From Paraburkholderia acidisoli (GTDB lineage Bacteria > Pseudomonadota > Gammaproteobacteria > Burkholderiales > Burkholderiaceae), in assembly GCF_009789675.1 (NCBI RefSeq), contig NZ_CP046916.1:1054001-1118000 (forward strand): DNA of 64,000 nucleotides, in the 5' to 3' direction. The notes beneath the pieces are model-generated. The model searched no databases. It worked only from the letters and a program-made list of their open reading frames with translations, and was not told the DNA's origin. Of this stretch, positions 8,450-16,941 are shown piece after piece (the stretch's first letter is position 1; every line of letters begins with the position of its first letter). The position numbers and the translations under genes are program-made.

Positions 8450-9202
8450 GTGCCGAACACCCCTGCGGACGCGTCGTCGAGCGACGCACCGGATCTGTTT
8501 CGCAATGAAAGCGACGCGCTGGAAAAGGCGCGCGCCACGCGTGCGGACGACCACGGCAGCGCCGAGCAATACCGCGCCGCGCTAGGCGACCTGATCGGGC
8601 ATTTCGAGCGGCTGATGCGCGAAACGCGGCGGCTGATCGGCCGCAGCGATCGTGCCGAGCGCGAGATGCAGGCGCTCACGAATCAGCTCCAGTATCGCGC
8701 CACGCACGACGCGCTCACCGACGTGTTCAACCGCAGCGCCGTCATCGAGCGCACGGCGAAGGCGCTGCGCGCCGGCCGCGCGGTCATGATCCTGCTCGAC
8801 ATCGACGAGTTCAAGAAGGTCAACGACGACTTCGGCCATCCCGCTGGCGACGCCGTGATCATGGGGATCGTGAGCTGCCTGCGCCGGATCGTGGGCGACG
8901 AGGGGTTCATCGGCCGCGTGGGCGGCGAGGAATTCACGGTCGTGCTGCCGAAGTACGATCTTGCCGAAGCGCTGGAGATGGCCGACCGCATGCGTGTCGC
9001 CATCGCCACGCACGTGTTTCCCGCGCCGGTGCATCGCTGCATCACGGCGAGCTTCGGCATCAGCGCGAACGAGGCCGGCACCGACTTCGACACCGCCTAC
9101 GGTCTCGCCGACTCCGCGCTCTATCGCGCGAAACGCGGCGGCCGCAACCGCGTGGTATCGGCCGACCCGCACGAAACTTCGGACCCGGCCCAGCCGCTTT
9201 AA
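8450..9202 (+). CDS. siaD: SiaD-like GGDEF diguanylate cyclase
   Basis: A 250-residue cyclase. A helical, probably coiled N-terminus (about residues 25-75) leads into a GGDEF domain with DALTDVFNR, LDIDEFKKVND and the active motif GGEEF at residues 158-162. The RxxD inhibitory site normally just before the motif is not present (GDEG there), so product inhibition may be weak. I chose the GTG at 8450 because GGAG lies at the right distance. An in-frame TTG at 8417 would overlap the SiaC stop and lacks a ribosome site. It should be activated by SiaC, making c-di-GMP for aggregation or biofilm. Confidence 0.88.
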   Translation: MPNTPADASSSDAPDLFRNESDALEKARATRADDHGSAEQYRAALGDLIGHFERLMRETRRLIGRSDRAEREMQALTNQLQYRATHDALTDVFNRSAVIERTAKALRAGRAVMILLDIDEFKKVNDDFGHPAGDAVIMGIVSCLRRIVGDEGFIGRVGGEEFTVVLPKYDLAEALEMADRMRVAIATHVFPAPVHRCITASFGISANEAGTDFDTAYGLADSALYRAKRGGRNRVVSADPHETSDPAQPL

Positions 9203-9235
9203 GCGCCTGCTTTAAGCGCCTGCTTTAAGTGTCTT
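9197..9235. repeat. 13-bp tandem repeat (x3) spanning the siaD stop codon
   Basis: CTTTAAGCGCCTG occurs twice exactly (9197-9209, 9210-9222), then once degenerate (CTTTAAGTGTCTT). The siaD stop TAA is inside the first copy, so copy-number change would not alter the protein. Possibly slippage-generated. Confidence 0.85.
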
Positions 9236-9238
9236 TTC

Positions 9239-9261
9239 CGCTCCGGCTACATCCCGGAGCG
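9239..9261. other. Stem-loop between siaD and the lipocalin gene
   Basis: CGCTCCGG and CCGGAGCG form an 8-bp perfect stem with a 7-base loop, between convergent genes. No U-run follows on either strand, so it is a weak terminator candidate or an mRNA 3'-end stabiliser. Confidence 0.45.
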
Positions 9262-9285
9262 ATCAAGTCTGCGGCCCGGCTGTGC

Positions 9286-9891
9286 TCAAGACGCGAGCCG
9301 CTCGTGCGCCTCGTGCTCGTGGCGCTGCGCGGTGAAGCGCAGCAGCGAGGTGTCGTAGCCGAGTTCGCGCGCGCGCCCGACGAGCTCCTTGGCGGTTCTC
9401 GCATCCGGTTCCGCGTCGCGCGTCAGGATCCACAGAAAACGCCCCGAGGGTTCGCCGACGATCGACCAGCGGTAGTCGTCGGCGTGATCGAGCACCCAGT
9501 AATGGCCCACGTAAAACGGGCCAAAAAACGACACCTTGAGCTTGGCGTTGCCGCTACCGGCCACGACCTTCGCGCGCCCGCGCGCCGCGCGGATCGGCCC
9601 GCTCGCCGAGCCTTCGCGGCACAGATTCAGCACGTCGATCAGACCGTCGCCACGCTTGGCGTATTGCGCCATCACGCCTTCGCAGCCGCGTTCGAAGCGA
9701 TTGTCGTAGCGCGCGAATTCGAACCAGCGGCCCGCATACCGGTCGAGATCGACGGGCTTCAACGGCTCCGGGACCCGGCGATTACCGCGCGGGCCGCCCG
9801 CGAACGCACCAGACTTCTTGACCAGCACGGCGCCCACCGCGAGCGCGCCGAGGGCGAGCCATGCGGGGTGGATTCGATCTTCGTCTTTCAT
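9286..9891 (-). CDS. Bacterial lipocalin (Blc-like), membrane-anchored
   Basis: A 201-residue lipocalin. The diagnostic GRWFEFARYDNRFE at residues 54-67 is the lipocalin GxW motif with the Blc-type continuation, and later YWVLDHADDYRWSIVGEP and LWILTRD segments match bacterial lipocalins. Residues 10-24 form an uncleaved-looking membrane segment instead of the usual lipobox, so attachment may be by a transmembrane anchor. The start at 9891 is preceded by AGGA; the frame stays open upstream without support. Family members bind fatty acids or lysophospholipids in the envelope. Convergent with siaD. Confidence 0.88.
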   Translation of the reverse strand: MKDEDRIHPAWLALGALAVGAVLVKKSGAFAGGPRGNRRVPEPLKPVDLDRYAGRWFEFARYDNRFERGCEGVMAQYAKRGDGLIDVLNLCREGSASGPIRAARGRAKVVAGSGNAKLKVSFFGPFYVGHYWVLDHADDYRWSIVGEPSGRFLWILTRDAEPDARTAKELVGRARELGYDTSLLRFTAQRHEHEAHERLAS

Positions 9892-10274
9892 GCGGGATCC
9901 TCGTGGCACAAGTGGACGAGACCGGGACGCATGGTTCGTGCCCAGCGGCCCACGCGCGGCGGCGCGGTGGCCTTGCGCGACGAAACCGGCTGGCATGGCG
10001 CCGGCGGCATTTTGCAGGCTGCGCGCGGCGGGAACCCTTGCGCAGCGCGCGATGCGGGTCGAGCGCCGGATGGGCGCCAGCGTCTTCCAGGCGCCCCGTG
10101 CTCGCGCCTCGCCGTTGCGCACGCAACGGTTCGAGCGCATCGCAGCGCCAGCATCACGCCGATTCGTGCACGGGCCGCAACGCCGGCCGCCTCCTCGCGG
10201 CCCGCATCGCGCGCATCGACCTCAGTCGCCCCGCGTCGCGCTCAGCCGCCACGCAGCGGCCCGTTAGACGCAGT

Positions 10275-10787
10275 TCACTCGCTCGCGCCCGCCGCCTTCG
10301 AAGCCGCCGCAGCCGTCGAGGACACCGCCTTGCCCGCCGCGTCGACGATCTGCGCCGCGCCCTCGGCCGCCTGCGCCGGGCTGGGCACTTCCGCCGTAAG
10401 GATCGTGGCCTCGCCGCGTGCCGCGGATTGCTCCAGCGCGCCCGTCACCGCCATGAAGTTCTGATTCATGCGGCCTTCGGCGTCGGCTACGGCGTCGGTC
10501 AACGTGTCGAGCACGATTTCCGTGGCGTGGCGGAAGTACGCGACCGTCTTGGCCGTGCCCGCCAGCGAATAACTCGTTTGCAAACGCCACACGCCCAGCG
10601 GCGAGCGCTCTTCGGCGGCCGCCAACGCGATCGCGCGCTGCTCGTCGAGACTCGTGCGGATCGCCTGCGCCGTGAGATCGGCGAGACGCGTGGCCGCGCC
10701 GCCCCAGATGCCCATCCAGCTCGCCGCACCGGCATTCGCATGGAGGGCGGGGTTGACGCTCACATTCGTCACTTGAAGGTCGCTCAT
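10275..10787 (-). CDS. Phasin-family protein
   Basis: A 170-residue, Ala-rich, almost wholly helical protein of the phasin_2 type found in Burkholderiaceae. Recognisable features are the WRLQTSYSLAGTAKTVAYFRHATE region and an Ala/Lys-rich C-terminal tail. Phasins coat polyhydroxyalkanoate granules and control their size. No pha synthase or depolymerase is nearby, so it is an unlinked accessory phasin. The start Met gives the usual MSDLQV-type beginning and the tail ends at 10275. Confidence 0.7.
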   Translation of the reverse strand: MSDLQVTNVSVNPALHANAGAASWMGIWGGAATRLADLTAQAIRTSLDEQRAIALAAAEERSPLGVWRLQTSYSLAGTAKTVAYFRHATEIVLDTLTDAVADAEGRMNQNFMAVTGALEQSAARGEATILTAEVPSPAQAAEGAAQIVDAAGKAVSSTAAAASKAAGASE

Positions 10788-11296
10788 GATCTGACTCCTG
10801 TCTATATAGAGACGTGAAAGAGACGGCTAAAACCAGGGTTCGATGACAACAATGCAGCGCGACAATTGGGTGCGCCGCTTGAGGCTCGAATCACGCAACG
10901 GCCGTGCCTTCGCGGCGGCGTGCGGCGCAGCGAATTCACTTGCCGATACACCGCCGGGCCGACCATCGATCGCTACTGCGACGACCTTACGCCTCGAATA
11001 AGGCACCGAAACGAATCACACGAATGGAGCAACGGGTGAAAACTGCACTGACGTCACGCCCAAAGCTACACGAACGACCATGCGTAATTTCCCCGAGGCT
11101 ACGCACTGCGCATCACGCCACGCGCCGCGCCTTACCAGGCGGACTTCAATTCGTCATACGGCAGGCGTTTTTGCATTGCGGCATGTCTGGAACGGAGCTT
11201 GCTTAAAGGGTTTCCAATTGCTCGATTACGCACATGCGGCCGCATCGAGCGATCCAGCGAATCGCCGATCCACACTGCACATCCGGGGAGTCACCC
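10788..11296. other. 509-bp intergenic region upstream of glgA
   Basis: No supported gene; short open frames here lack family features. The notable content is a sigma-54-like promoter at 11188-11203 and the ribosome site for glgA near 11285. Confidence 0.6.
11188..11203 (+). promoter_or_regulatory. Sigma-54 (RpoN)-type promoter upstream of glgA
   Basis: TGGAACGGAGCTTGCT matches the -24/-12 consensus TGGCACGRNNNTTGCW at every fixed position except one (A for C at position 4). The spacing between GG and GC is exact. Transcription would start near 11214, about 80 bp before the glgA start. An enhancer-binding activator would be needed; none is encoded in the window. Confidence 0.6.
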
Positions 11297-12883
11297 TTGT
11301 CGCTCAACGTCCTGATGGTTGCCGCCGAAGCCGCGCCGCTCGCCAAGAGCGGCGGCCTCGGGGACATGGTTAGTGCTTCCTCCGCGGCACTGCGTCAACG
11401 CGGCGCCGATGTTTCCATCCTCATGCCCGGCTACGAGTGCGCCTTCGATCGCGCCCGCGCCGCCACGCCGCTCGGCTATATCCGCGATCTGCCCGGCGGC
11501 GACGCGCGTTTGTGGCGCGCCGCGATGCCCGATTCCGACGTGCCGGTGCTGCTCCTGCAAATGGATCATCTCTATGCGGGCCGAGGCAGCGGTCTCTATC
11601 AGGACGCGACGGGCCGCGAATATATCGACAATTTCGCGCGTTTCGTCTCGCTCTCGGCCGCCGCTGCGCGTATCGCGACCGGCGTGCGCGGCGTGGTGCG
11701 GCCGCGCGTGGTGCATGCGCACGACTGGCACGCCGGGCTCACGCCGCTCTTCATGAAGCTCGCGGGCGCCTCGGCGAAAAGCGTGTTCACGATCCACAAC
11801 CTCGCGTTCCAGGGCAACTATCCCACTGCGCTCGCCCCGTACGCGGGCATTCCTTCAGGATTGCTGAACGCTTCGCCGGACGACGCGCAGAGCATTGAGT
11901 TCTACGAAACGCTGAGCTTCATGAAAGCGGCCATCGTCTACGCGGACCGTGTGACGACGGTGAGCGAGCGCTATGCGCGCGAGATTCTCACGCCGCGCTT
12001 CGGCAATCGCATGGAAGGCGTGCTGGCCGCGCACACGGGCAAGCTCAGCGGCATCATCAACGGGATCGACGACGACACCTGGAATCCCGCCGACGATCCC
12101 GCACTCGCGCAGCCCTACGGTATCGACGATCTCGCGGGCAAGCACGCCTGCAAAAAGGCGCTGCAGCAGAGCTACGGCCTGCACGTCGATCCGTTCGCGC
12201 CGCTCGTGGCGATCGGCAGCCGCCTCACGGAACAGAAGCTCGCCGACGTGGTGTGCGAAGCCCTGCCCGCCGCGCTCGCGCGCTGGCCGCGCGTGCAGTT
12301 CGCGATCCTCGGCCAGGGCGACGCACGCATCGAAAACGCGTTGCGCCGGCTCGCGCGCGAATGGCCGGGCCGGCTCGGCGTGCATATCGGTTACGACGAA
12401 GATCGCGCGCACCGCCTGCACGCAGGCGCCGACATTCTGCTGCACGGCAGCCGCTTCGAGCCCTGCGGTCTCACGCAGCTTTACGCCATGCGTTACGGCA
12501 CGATTCCGGTGGCGTCGCGCGTGGGCGGTCTCGCCGACACCATCGACGATTGCCCGGCCTCGGAAGACGGCACGCACACGACCCGCGCGAACGGTTTCCT
12601 GTTCACGGGCGAGCACGCGAGCGACGTGTTCCATGCGCTCGGCCGCGCGCTCGGCGCCTTCGCGCAACCCACGCTCTGGCGCGCGCTCCAGCGCAACGCG
12701 ATGAAGCGCGATTCGAGCTGGCGCGTGCCGGTGGCGCGCTATCTGGACCTCTATCGCTCGCTCACGCAAGGGCAGATCGCGCCGGCCTCGCAGGTCGCGC
12801 GCGTGAGCGGCAATGCGGTGGCGCGCAAGACGAACCCGGCGCGACAACGCCGGGCGCAGGCGGAAGTGCGTCGCAGCGCCTGA
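11297..12883 (+). CDS. glgA: Glycogen synthase, GT5 family
   Basis: A 528-residue ADP-glucose:alpha-1,4-glucan glucosyltransferase. KSGGLGDM near the N-terminus binds ADP-glucose. HAHDWHAGL, NGIDDDTWNP and the C-terminal RFEPCGLTQLYAMRYGTIPV acid/nucleotide site are all typical of GlgA. I place the start at the TTG at 11297: GGGGAG lies 6 bases upstream and the product then begins SLNVLMVAAEAAPL as in the family. The first ATG 63 bp upstream would add an untypical leader. It stands alone, without glgB, glgC or glgP beside it, behind a sigma-54-like promoter. An Arg/Lys-rich tail extends past the usual end. Confidence 0.93.
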   Translation: MSLNVLMVAAEAAPLAKSGGLGDMVSASSAALRQRGADVSILMPGYECAFDRARAATPLGYIRDLPGGDARLWRAAMPDSDVPVLLLQMDHLYAGRGSGLYQDATGREYIDNFARFVSLSAAAARIATGVRGVVRPRVVHAHDWHAGLTPLFMKLAGASAKSVFTIHNLAFQGNYPTALAPYAGIPSGLLNASPDDAQSIEFYETLSFMKAAIVYADRVTTVSERYAREILTPRFGNRMEGVLAAHTGKLSGIINGIDDDTWNPADDPALAQPYGIDDLAGKHACKKALQQSYGLHVDPFAPLVAIGSRLTEQKLADVVCEALPAALARWPRVQFAILGQGDARIENALRRLAREWPGRLGVHIGYDEDRAHRLHAGADILLHGSRFEPCGLTQLYAMRYGTIPVASRVGGLADTIDDCPASEDGTHTTRANGFLFTGEHASDVFHALGRALGAFAQPTLWRALQRNAMKRDSSWRVPVARYLDLYRSLTQGQIAPASQVARVSGNAVARKTNPARQRRAQAEVRRSA

Positions 12884-12903
12884 GCGGCGTCGCGCAAAAC
12901 GAA

Positions 12904-12933
12904 ATTGCCGCGCGCCTCGTGACGCGCGGCAAT
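12904..12933. terminator. Hairpin between convergent glgA and lactonase genes
   Basis: ATTGCCGCGCG pairs perfectly with CGCGCGGCAAT (11 bp) around an 8-base loop, 21 bp after the glgA stop and 5 bp before the opposing gene's stop. Flanking A- and T-rich bases are short, so termination in both directions is likely but not certain. Confidence 0.6.
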
Positions 12934-12937
12934 GCGT

Positions 12938-14212
12938 TTAGACCGCCGCGAACGCGATATCCGAAGGACTGCCCACGGCCACGTAATTGCCCGTGAAGCG
13001 CAATTTCCCGCTGGCTTTGTCAGCGGAGAAAATGGCAATGTGATCGCTGCGCTGATTCAGCGAATACAAAAAGCGCCCCGAAGGATCGAAGCGAATCACG
13101 CGCGGGTAATCACCGCCCGTGGGCGTTTCCCCTATCCAGTGCACCTGCCCGTTCGCCCCGATGCCGAACTGCGCGATCGTGTCGTGCAACCGGTTCGCCA
13201 CGTAGATAAAGCGGGCGTCGTGCGAAAGCATGATTTCCGAGGCGAAGCTCGTGCCCTGATAACCGGGCGGCAACGTGGACACCGACTGCATCTGCGTGAG
13301 CGTGCCGTGCTGCGCATCGTAGCCGTAGGCGACCAGCGTGGACGCTTCCTCGGTCACTTCGTAGAGCCAGCGCCCGTTCGGATGGAACGCCACGTGACGC
13401 GGCCCCGCGCCCGCCGAAGCGGCCACGAACGCCGGTTCGTTCGGCGCGAGCGCGCCCGAAGTCTCGTCGAATTTCCACAGGTAGGTTCGATCCACGCCCA
13501 GGTCGGTCGAGATCGCGAAACGCCCGTCCGGCGACGGCACGATCGTGTGCGCGTGCGGGCCGTCGTGGTCGCTGATCGCGAAGCTGCCCGGCACGCCCTC
13601 GGCAGCGTGCCCCGCGCCGGCGGGCGCTTGCGGCGCCTGCATCGAAACGGCGTCGCGCAGCGTGCCGTCCTCGCCCACGGGCAGCACCGCGACGCTGCCG
13701 CTGTTGTAGTTCGCCACCAGCAGATAGCGCCCGTTCGGATGCAGGCTCAGATACACCGGCCCCGCGCCCTGCGAGTTCACGGTGCTGACCGGATGCAGCG
13801 CGCCCGTGCCCGCCTCGATCGCGTACGAACTCACGGAGCCGTTGGTGGTGCCGTTGTAGTTCTTCACCTCGCTGGTGCTGAACAGAAAGCGCTGGGTTTT
13901 GTCGATGACGAGCGCGCTCGGGTTTTCGATGCCCTGCACCGGGTCGAGCGCGTCGAGCTTGCCCGTGGCGCGATCCACGCGAAAACGATGAATGCCGAGC
14001 CCGTGCGGCGTATAGGTGCCGACGAACGCGAACCACGCTTTGTCGTTCTGCGCGGCCGCGGCGGCCGCGCGCTTCGCGGGCTGCGCCGCACTTGCGGGGT
14101 TCGCGCCCGCGAGCGAGCCCATGGCCGAGACCGCCGCCATGGCGCTCACGCTCTTGAGCCACGCGCGCCGCGTCGCGAAGCCGGGGACTTCGAGTTGCCG
14201 ATCCTTCGTCAT
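12938..14212 (-). CDS. Tat-exported lactonase-family beta-propeller protein
   Basis: A 424-residue protein of the 6-phosphogluconolactonase-like seven-bladed propeller family (PF10282). The N-terminus has a twin-arginine leader, RRAWLKS at about residues 15-21, then a hydrophobic stretch and an ANPASAAQ cleavage region. The mature part shows blade repeats such as FVGTYTPHGLGIHRF, LSLHPNGRYLLVANYNSGSVAV and VAFHPNGRWLYEV. Export to the periplasm means it is unlikely to serve the cytosolic pentose phosphate pathway; a sugar-lactone or binding role is possible. Divergent from the Ku gene. Confidence 0.85.
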   Translation of the reverse strand: MTKDRQLEVPGFATRRAWLKSVSAMAAVSAMGSLAGANPASAAQPAKRAAAAAAQNDKAWFAFVGTYTPHGLGIHRFRVDRATGKLDALDPVQGIENPSALVIDKTQRFLFSTSEVKNYNGTTNGSVSSYAIEAGTGALHPVSTVNSQGAGPVYLSLHPNGRYLLVANYNSGSVAVLPVGEDGTLRDAVSMQAPQAPAGAGHAAEGVPGSFAISDHDGPHAHTIVPSPDGRFAISTDLGVDRTYLWKFDETSGALAPNEPAFVAASAGAGPRHVAFHPNGRWLYEVTEEASTLVAYGYDAQHGTLTQMQSVSTLPPGYQGTSFASEIMLSHDARFIYVANRLHDTIAQFGIGANGQVHWIGETPTGGDYPRVIRFDPSGRFLYSLNQRSDHIAIFSADKASGKLRFTGNYVAVGSPSDIAFAAV

Positions 14213-14542
14213 CAGCCTGCCTCCTCGTGATGTTTCATGTCGTTTTGAGCGTGCCTATCCTAAACGGATCGGCGCCATCGCGCGCTGGCAGCGGCTTGCG
14301 GGCGATCGTCAAAAACGGGGAAGAGCAGCCGACCATGCGCGTTGCATGCGCCAATCAGGCGCGCGCGCTACCATGCGCGCAGGAGTGCGCACTCGCCGCC
14401 GCACTCGCTTGCTCATGCGGCGCCGCCTCTATCCGGCCCCGCTTTTATGCGCCACGAGAGGCCTTCAGGCGAGCCGCTTGCTGTTCGCGTGCGGTTGACT
14501 GCTTGCTCAAGCATCACCGCCGATCCGCTCTGGAGGTGTTCC
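14213..14542. other. 330-bp divergent intergenic region (lactonase / Ku)
   Basis: No supported gene. Open frames running into Ku from here lack a ribosome site and family similarity. Presumably carries both promoters; no clear boxes seen. Confidence 0.5.
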
Positions 14543-15499
14543 ATGGCCGCGCGTTCCCTGGCATCGCTGTCGTTGTCGTTCGGACTCGTCTCGATTCCCG
14601 TGAAGGTGTTCACGGCCACGGAAAGTCACGCGGGCGTGAGCTTCAATCTGCTGCACAAGGACTGCGGCTCGCGCCTGAAACAGCAGTATGTGTGTCCGCA
14701 GCATCAAACCGTGGTGCCGCGCGAGGACATGGTCAAGGGTTACGAGTTCGAGAAGGACCGCTACGTCGTGTTCGAGAAAGACGAACTCGAAGCCCTCGAA
14801 GCCACCGCGCAGCACACCGTCGACATCATCGCGTTCCTGCCCGCGAGCGCGATCGACCCGCTCTATCTCGACAAGCCCTACTATCTCGGCCCGGACAAAC
14901 GCGGCGGCAAACCTTATTGGCTGCTGGCGAAGTCGATGCTGGAAACGGGCACCTGCGCGCTCGCCAAATGGGTGTGGAAAGGCAGCCAGCACATGGTGCA
15001 ACTGCGCGCGACCGAGGACGGCATCATCCTCACGCAGTTGCTGTTTGCCGACGAGATTCGCGCGATGACGGGACTCGACGTCGAAAAGCCCGATCTTTCG
15101 GCCTCCGAAATGACACTCGCCGGGCAACTCATCGAGCAATACCGCGTGGATGCCTACGACGCGGCTGCCTTTCACGACGAAGAGAAGGAGCGCGTGCTCG
15201 CCGCCATCGACCAGAAGATCGCGGGCAAGAAGATCACCGTTGCGCCCGTCGCGCAGCAAGCGGGCGCCGAGATCATCGACCTCGCCGACGCGCTGCGCCG
15301 CAGTCTGCAGGGCCGCGGCAAACGCGCCGCGCCCGCCGCGGCGAAAACCGCACGCGCGGCGCAAGCGGCGCAATCCGCAGACGAAACGCCGGCCGCCACC
15401 GTCGCGGCGAAGCAGCGCAAGCCCGCGCGCCGCGCGAGCGGCAGCACGGCCACGCCCGCCGCCGTGCCCGTGAAGCGCACGGGCACGCGGAAGTCGTGA
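14543..15499 (+). CDS. ku: Ku protein, non-homologous end joining
   Basis: A 318-residue bacterial Ku homologue. It begins MAARSLASLSLSFGLVSIPVKVFTA, and YEFEKDRYVVFEKDELEALE, DKPYYLGPDKRGGKPYWLLA and ALAKWVWKGSQHMVQLR are typical Ku core motifs. It binds DNA ends as a homodimer and normally recruits LigD. A Lys/Arg/Ala-rich tail (about residues 262-318) extends past the core, as seen in Ku proteins whose tail binds DNA. The start at 14543 has GGAGG 7 bases upstream. No ligD is adjacent. The stop overlaps the next gene's start (ATGA), implying translational coupling. Confidence 0.93.
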   Translation: MAARSLASLSLSFGLVSIPVKVFTATESHAGVSFNLLHKDCGSRLKQQYVCPQHQTVVPREDMVKGYEFEKDRYVVFEKDELEALEATAQHTVDIIAFLPASAIDPLYLDKPYYLGPDKRGGKPYWLLAKSMLETGTCALAKWVWKGSQHMVQLRATEDGIILTQLLFADEIRAMTGLDVEKPDLSASEMTLAGQLIEQYRVDAYDAAAFHDEEKERVLAAIDQKIAGKKITVAPVAQQAGAEIIDLADALRRSLQGRGKRAAPAAAKTARAAQAAQSADETPAATVAAKQRKPARRASGSTATPAAVPVKRTGTRKS

Positions 15500-16335
15500 T
15501 GTCGGTCGGCGGCTACAGCCTGCGCGACGTGCAGCGCATGCTGGGCGTGTCGCGCGGCGTGATCGAACGGCTGATCGCGGCGGGCTTCGTCACGCCCGCG
15601 GGCGGCGGCCGCGCGCGGCGCTTTTCGTACCGCGACGTGGTGATGCTGCGCACGGCGCATTCGCTGCGCGTGGCGGGCATCGCGCCGCGCCGGATCGTGC
15701 GCGCGCTCGAAGCGTTGCGGCGGCGTTGGCTGCGCGAAGGCGGCCCGGGCGATCTCACGGCCGCGCGGCTCACCGCCGTGGGCAATCACGTGGCCGTGCG
15801 CGCGCACGACGCCACGCTGCTCGCGGAAACGGGCCAGTTGCTGCTCGACCTCGAACCGCGCGCGGCGCCCGGCGACGTGCTCGACTGGTCGGCGGCCAGC
15901 TCGCTGCGCCAGCAGGACGCGGCGCTCGATGCGTACCGCGAAGGCGAGCGCCACGAAGGCGAAGGCGACGCGCGCGCCGCGCAGGAGGCGTACCGGCGCG
16001 CGCTGGCCGTCAACCCGCGGCATCTCGACGCCGCCTTGAATCTGGGCTACCTGCTCTGCGACGAAGGCCACTGCCGGCAGGCGGTGAACGTGTATCGCGC
16101 GGTGCTCGCGAGCGGCGCGGACTCGCCGCTGCTGCAATTCAACCTGGGCGTGGCGCTCGAGGACGCGGGCGATTTACGCGGCGCGCTCGGGGCCTATAAC
16201 CGCTGCATCGACGAACAACCCGATTTCGCCGATGCGCATTTCAACGCGGCGCGCATTCACGAAGTGCTCGGCGACACGGCGCGCGCGATTCGCCATTTCA
16301 ACCGCTACCGCATTCTGGATCGCGGCGGCGAGTAG
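15499..16335 (+). CDS. MerR-type HTH protein fused to TPR repeats
   Basis: A 278-residue fusion. Residues about 5-75 form a MerR-like winged helix (SLRDVQRMLGVSRGVIERLIAAGFV, then FSYRDVVMLRTAHSLRVAGI). A linker helix follows, and from about residue 150 there are at least three TPR-like repeats (AYRRALAVNPRHLDAALNLGYLL; VYRAVLASGADSPLLQFNLGVALE; AYNRCIDEQPDFADAHFNAARI). It overlaps the Ku stop by 4 bp, so the two are translated together. A regulator or scaffold role in end joining is inferred from this linkage only; no standard effector domain is present. Confidence 0.85.
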   Translation: MSVGGYSLRDVQRMLGVSRGVIERLIAAGFVTPAGGGRARRFSYRDVVMLRTAHSLRVAGIAPRRIVRALEALRRRWLREGGPGDLTAARLTAVGNHVAVRAHDATLLAETGQLLLDLEPRAAPGDVLDWSAASSLRQQDAALDAYREGERHEGEGDARAAQEAYRRALAVNPRHLDAALNLGYLLCDEGHCRQAVNVYRAVLASGADSPLLQFNLGVALEDAGDLRGALGAYNRCIDEQPDFADAHFNAARIHEVLGDTARAIRHFNRYRILDRGGE

Positions 16336-16421
16336 GCATCGACAGGCCGAGTCGACAGACGGATGATCGGCGTCACCACCCGCGCGATGCTCGACGGCAT
16401 CGCCATTTCAAGGAGCGAGTC

Positions 16422-16793
16422 ATGAAGAAGAATCTGCTGCGAGCCGCGTGCGTCGTTTCGCTTTCGGCGTTTGCCCTGGGCGCGTATGCGCAAACGGCCA
16501 GCGACGCCACCAGCACGAACGATATGTCGATGTCGCAATCCGCGCCCGCCGCCTCGGGCAAGGCGACCAAGGCCGACCGCGCCCTCGGCCGCGCCGTGCG
16601 CAAGGCGCTCGCCAAAACCAATGGCTTCGACGTCTCGGGCGTGTTCGTGCGCGCGCGCGGCGGCGCCGTGACGCTGAGCGGTTCGGTGCGCAGCGGCGAC
16701 CAGATCCAGAAGGCCGAGGACGTGGCGAAGTCGGTGCAAGGCGTGACTTCGGTGTCGAACAAGCTCACGCTGTTCCATGGCGGCAACGGCTGA
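16422..16793 (+). CDS. Secreted BON-domain protein
   Basis: A 123-residue protein. A Sec signal peptide (MKKNLLRAACVVSLSAFALGAYA, cut before Gln) is followed by a short Ser/Met-rich linker and one BON domain from about residue 50 (LGRAVRKALAKT, VTLSGSVRSGDQIQKAEDVAKSVQGVTSVSNKL). BON proteins such as OsmY act in the periplasm and are linked to envelope stress and membrane contact. A clear GGAG precedes the start. It appears to be a single-gene unit. Confidence 0.88.
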   Translation: MKKNLLRAACVVSLSAFALGAYAQTASDATSTNDMSMSQSAPAASGKATKADRALGRAVRKALAKTNGFDVSGVFVRARGGAVTLSGSVRSGDQIQKAEDVAKSVQGVTSVSNKLTLFHGGNG

Positions 16794-16941
16794 GTTTCGG
16801 GCATCGATCGGGGTTTGATAGTGGGGCTTGCGGCGCTGCCATGGCGGCGTCGCGCCGCCCGCCGGCATCCGCGCGCGCATGCCGTGAAAGCGTTAGTCCG
16901 CGTGTATGAATGGGCGCGGCCGTTCAGCGCTTCCCAGCACC

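Noticed and set aside
9239..9261. Strong terminator for siaD.
   Set aside because: The stem is good but no T-run follows it on either strand, so I kept it only as a stem-loop.
14227..16335. A very long open frame running through the Ku gene into the MerR-TPR gene.
   Set aside because: Within Ku it is a shadow frame with Arg-rich, non-protein-like content; only the part from 15499 is real.
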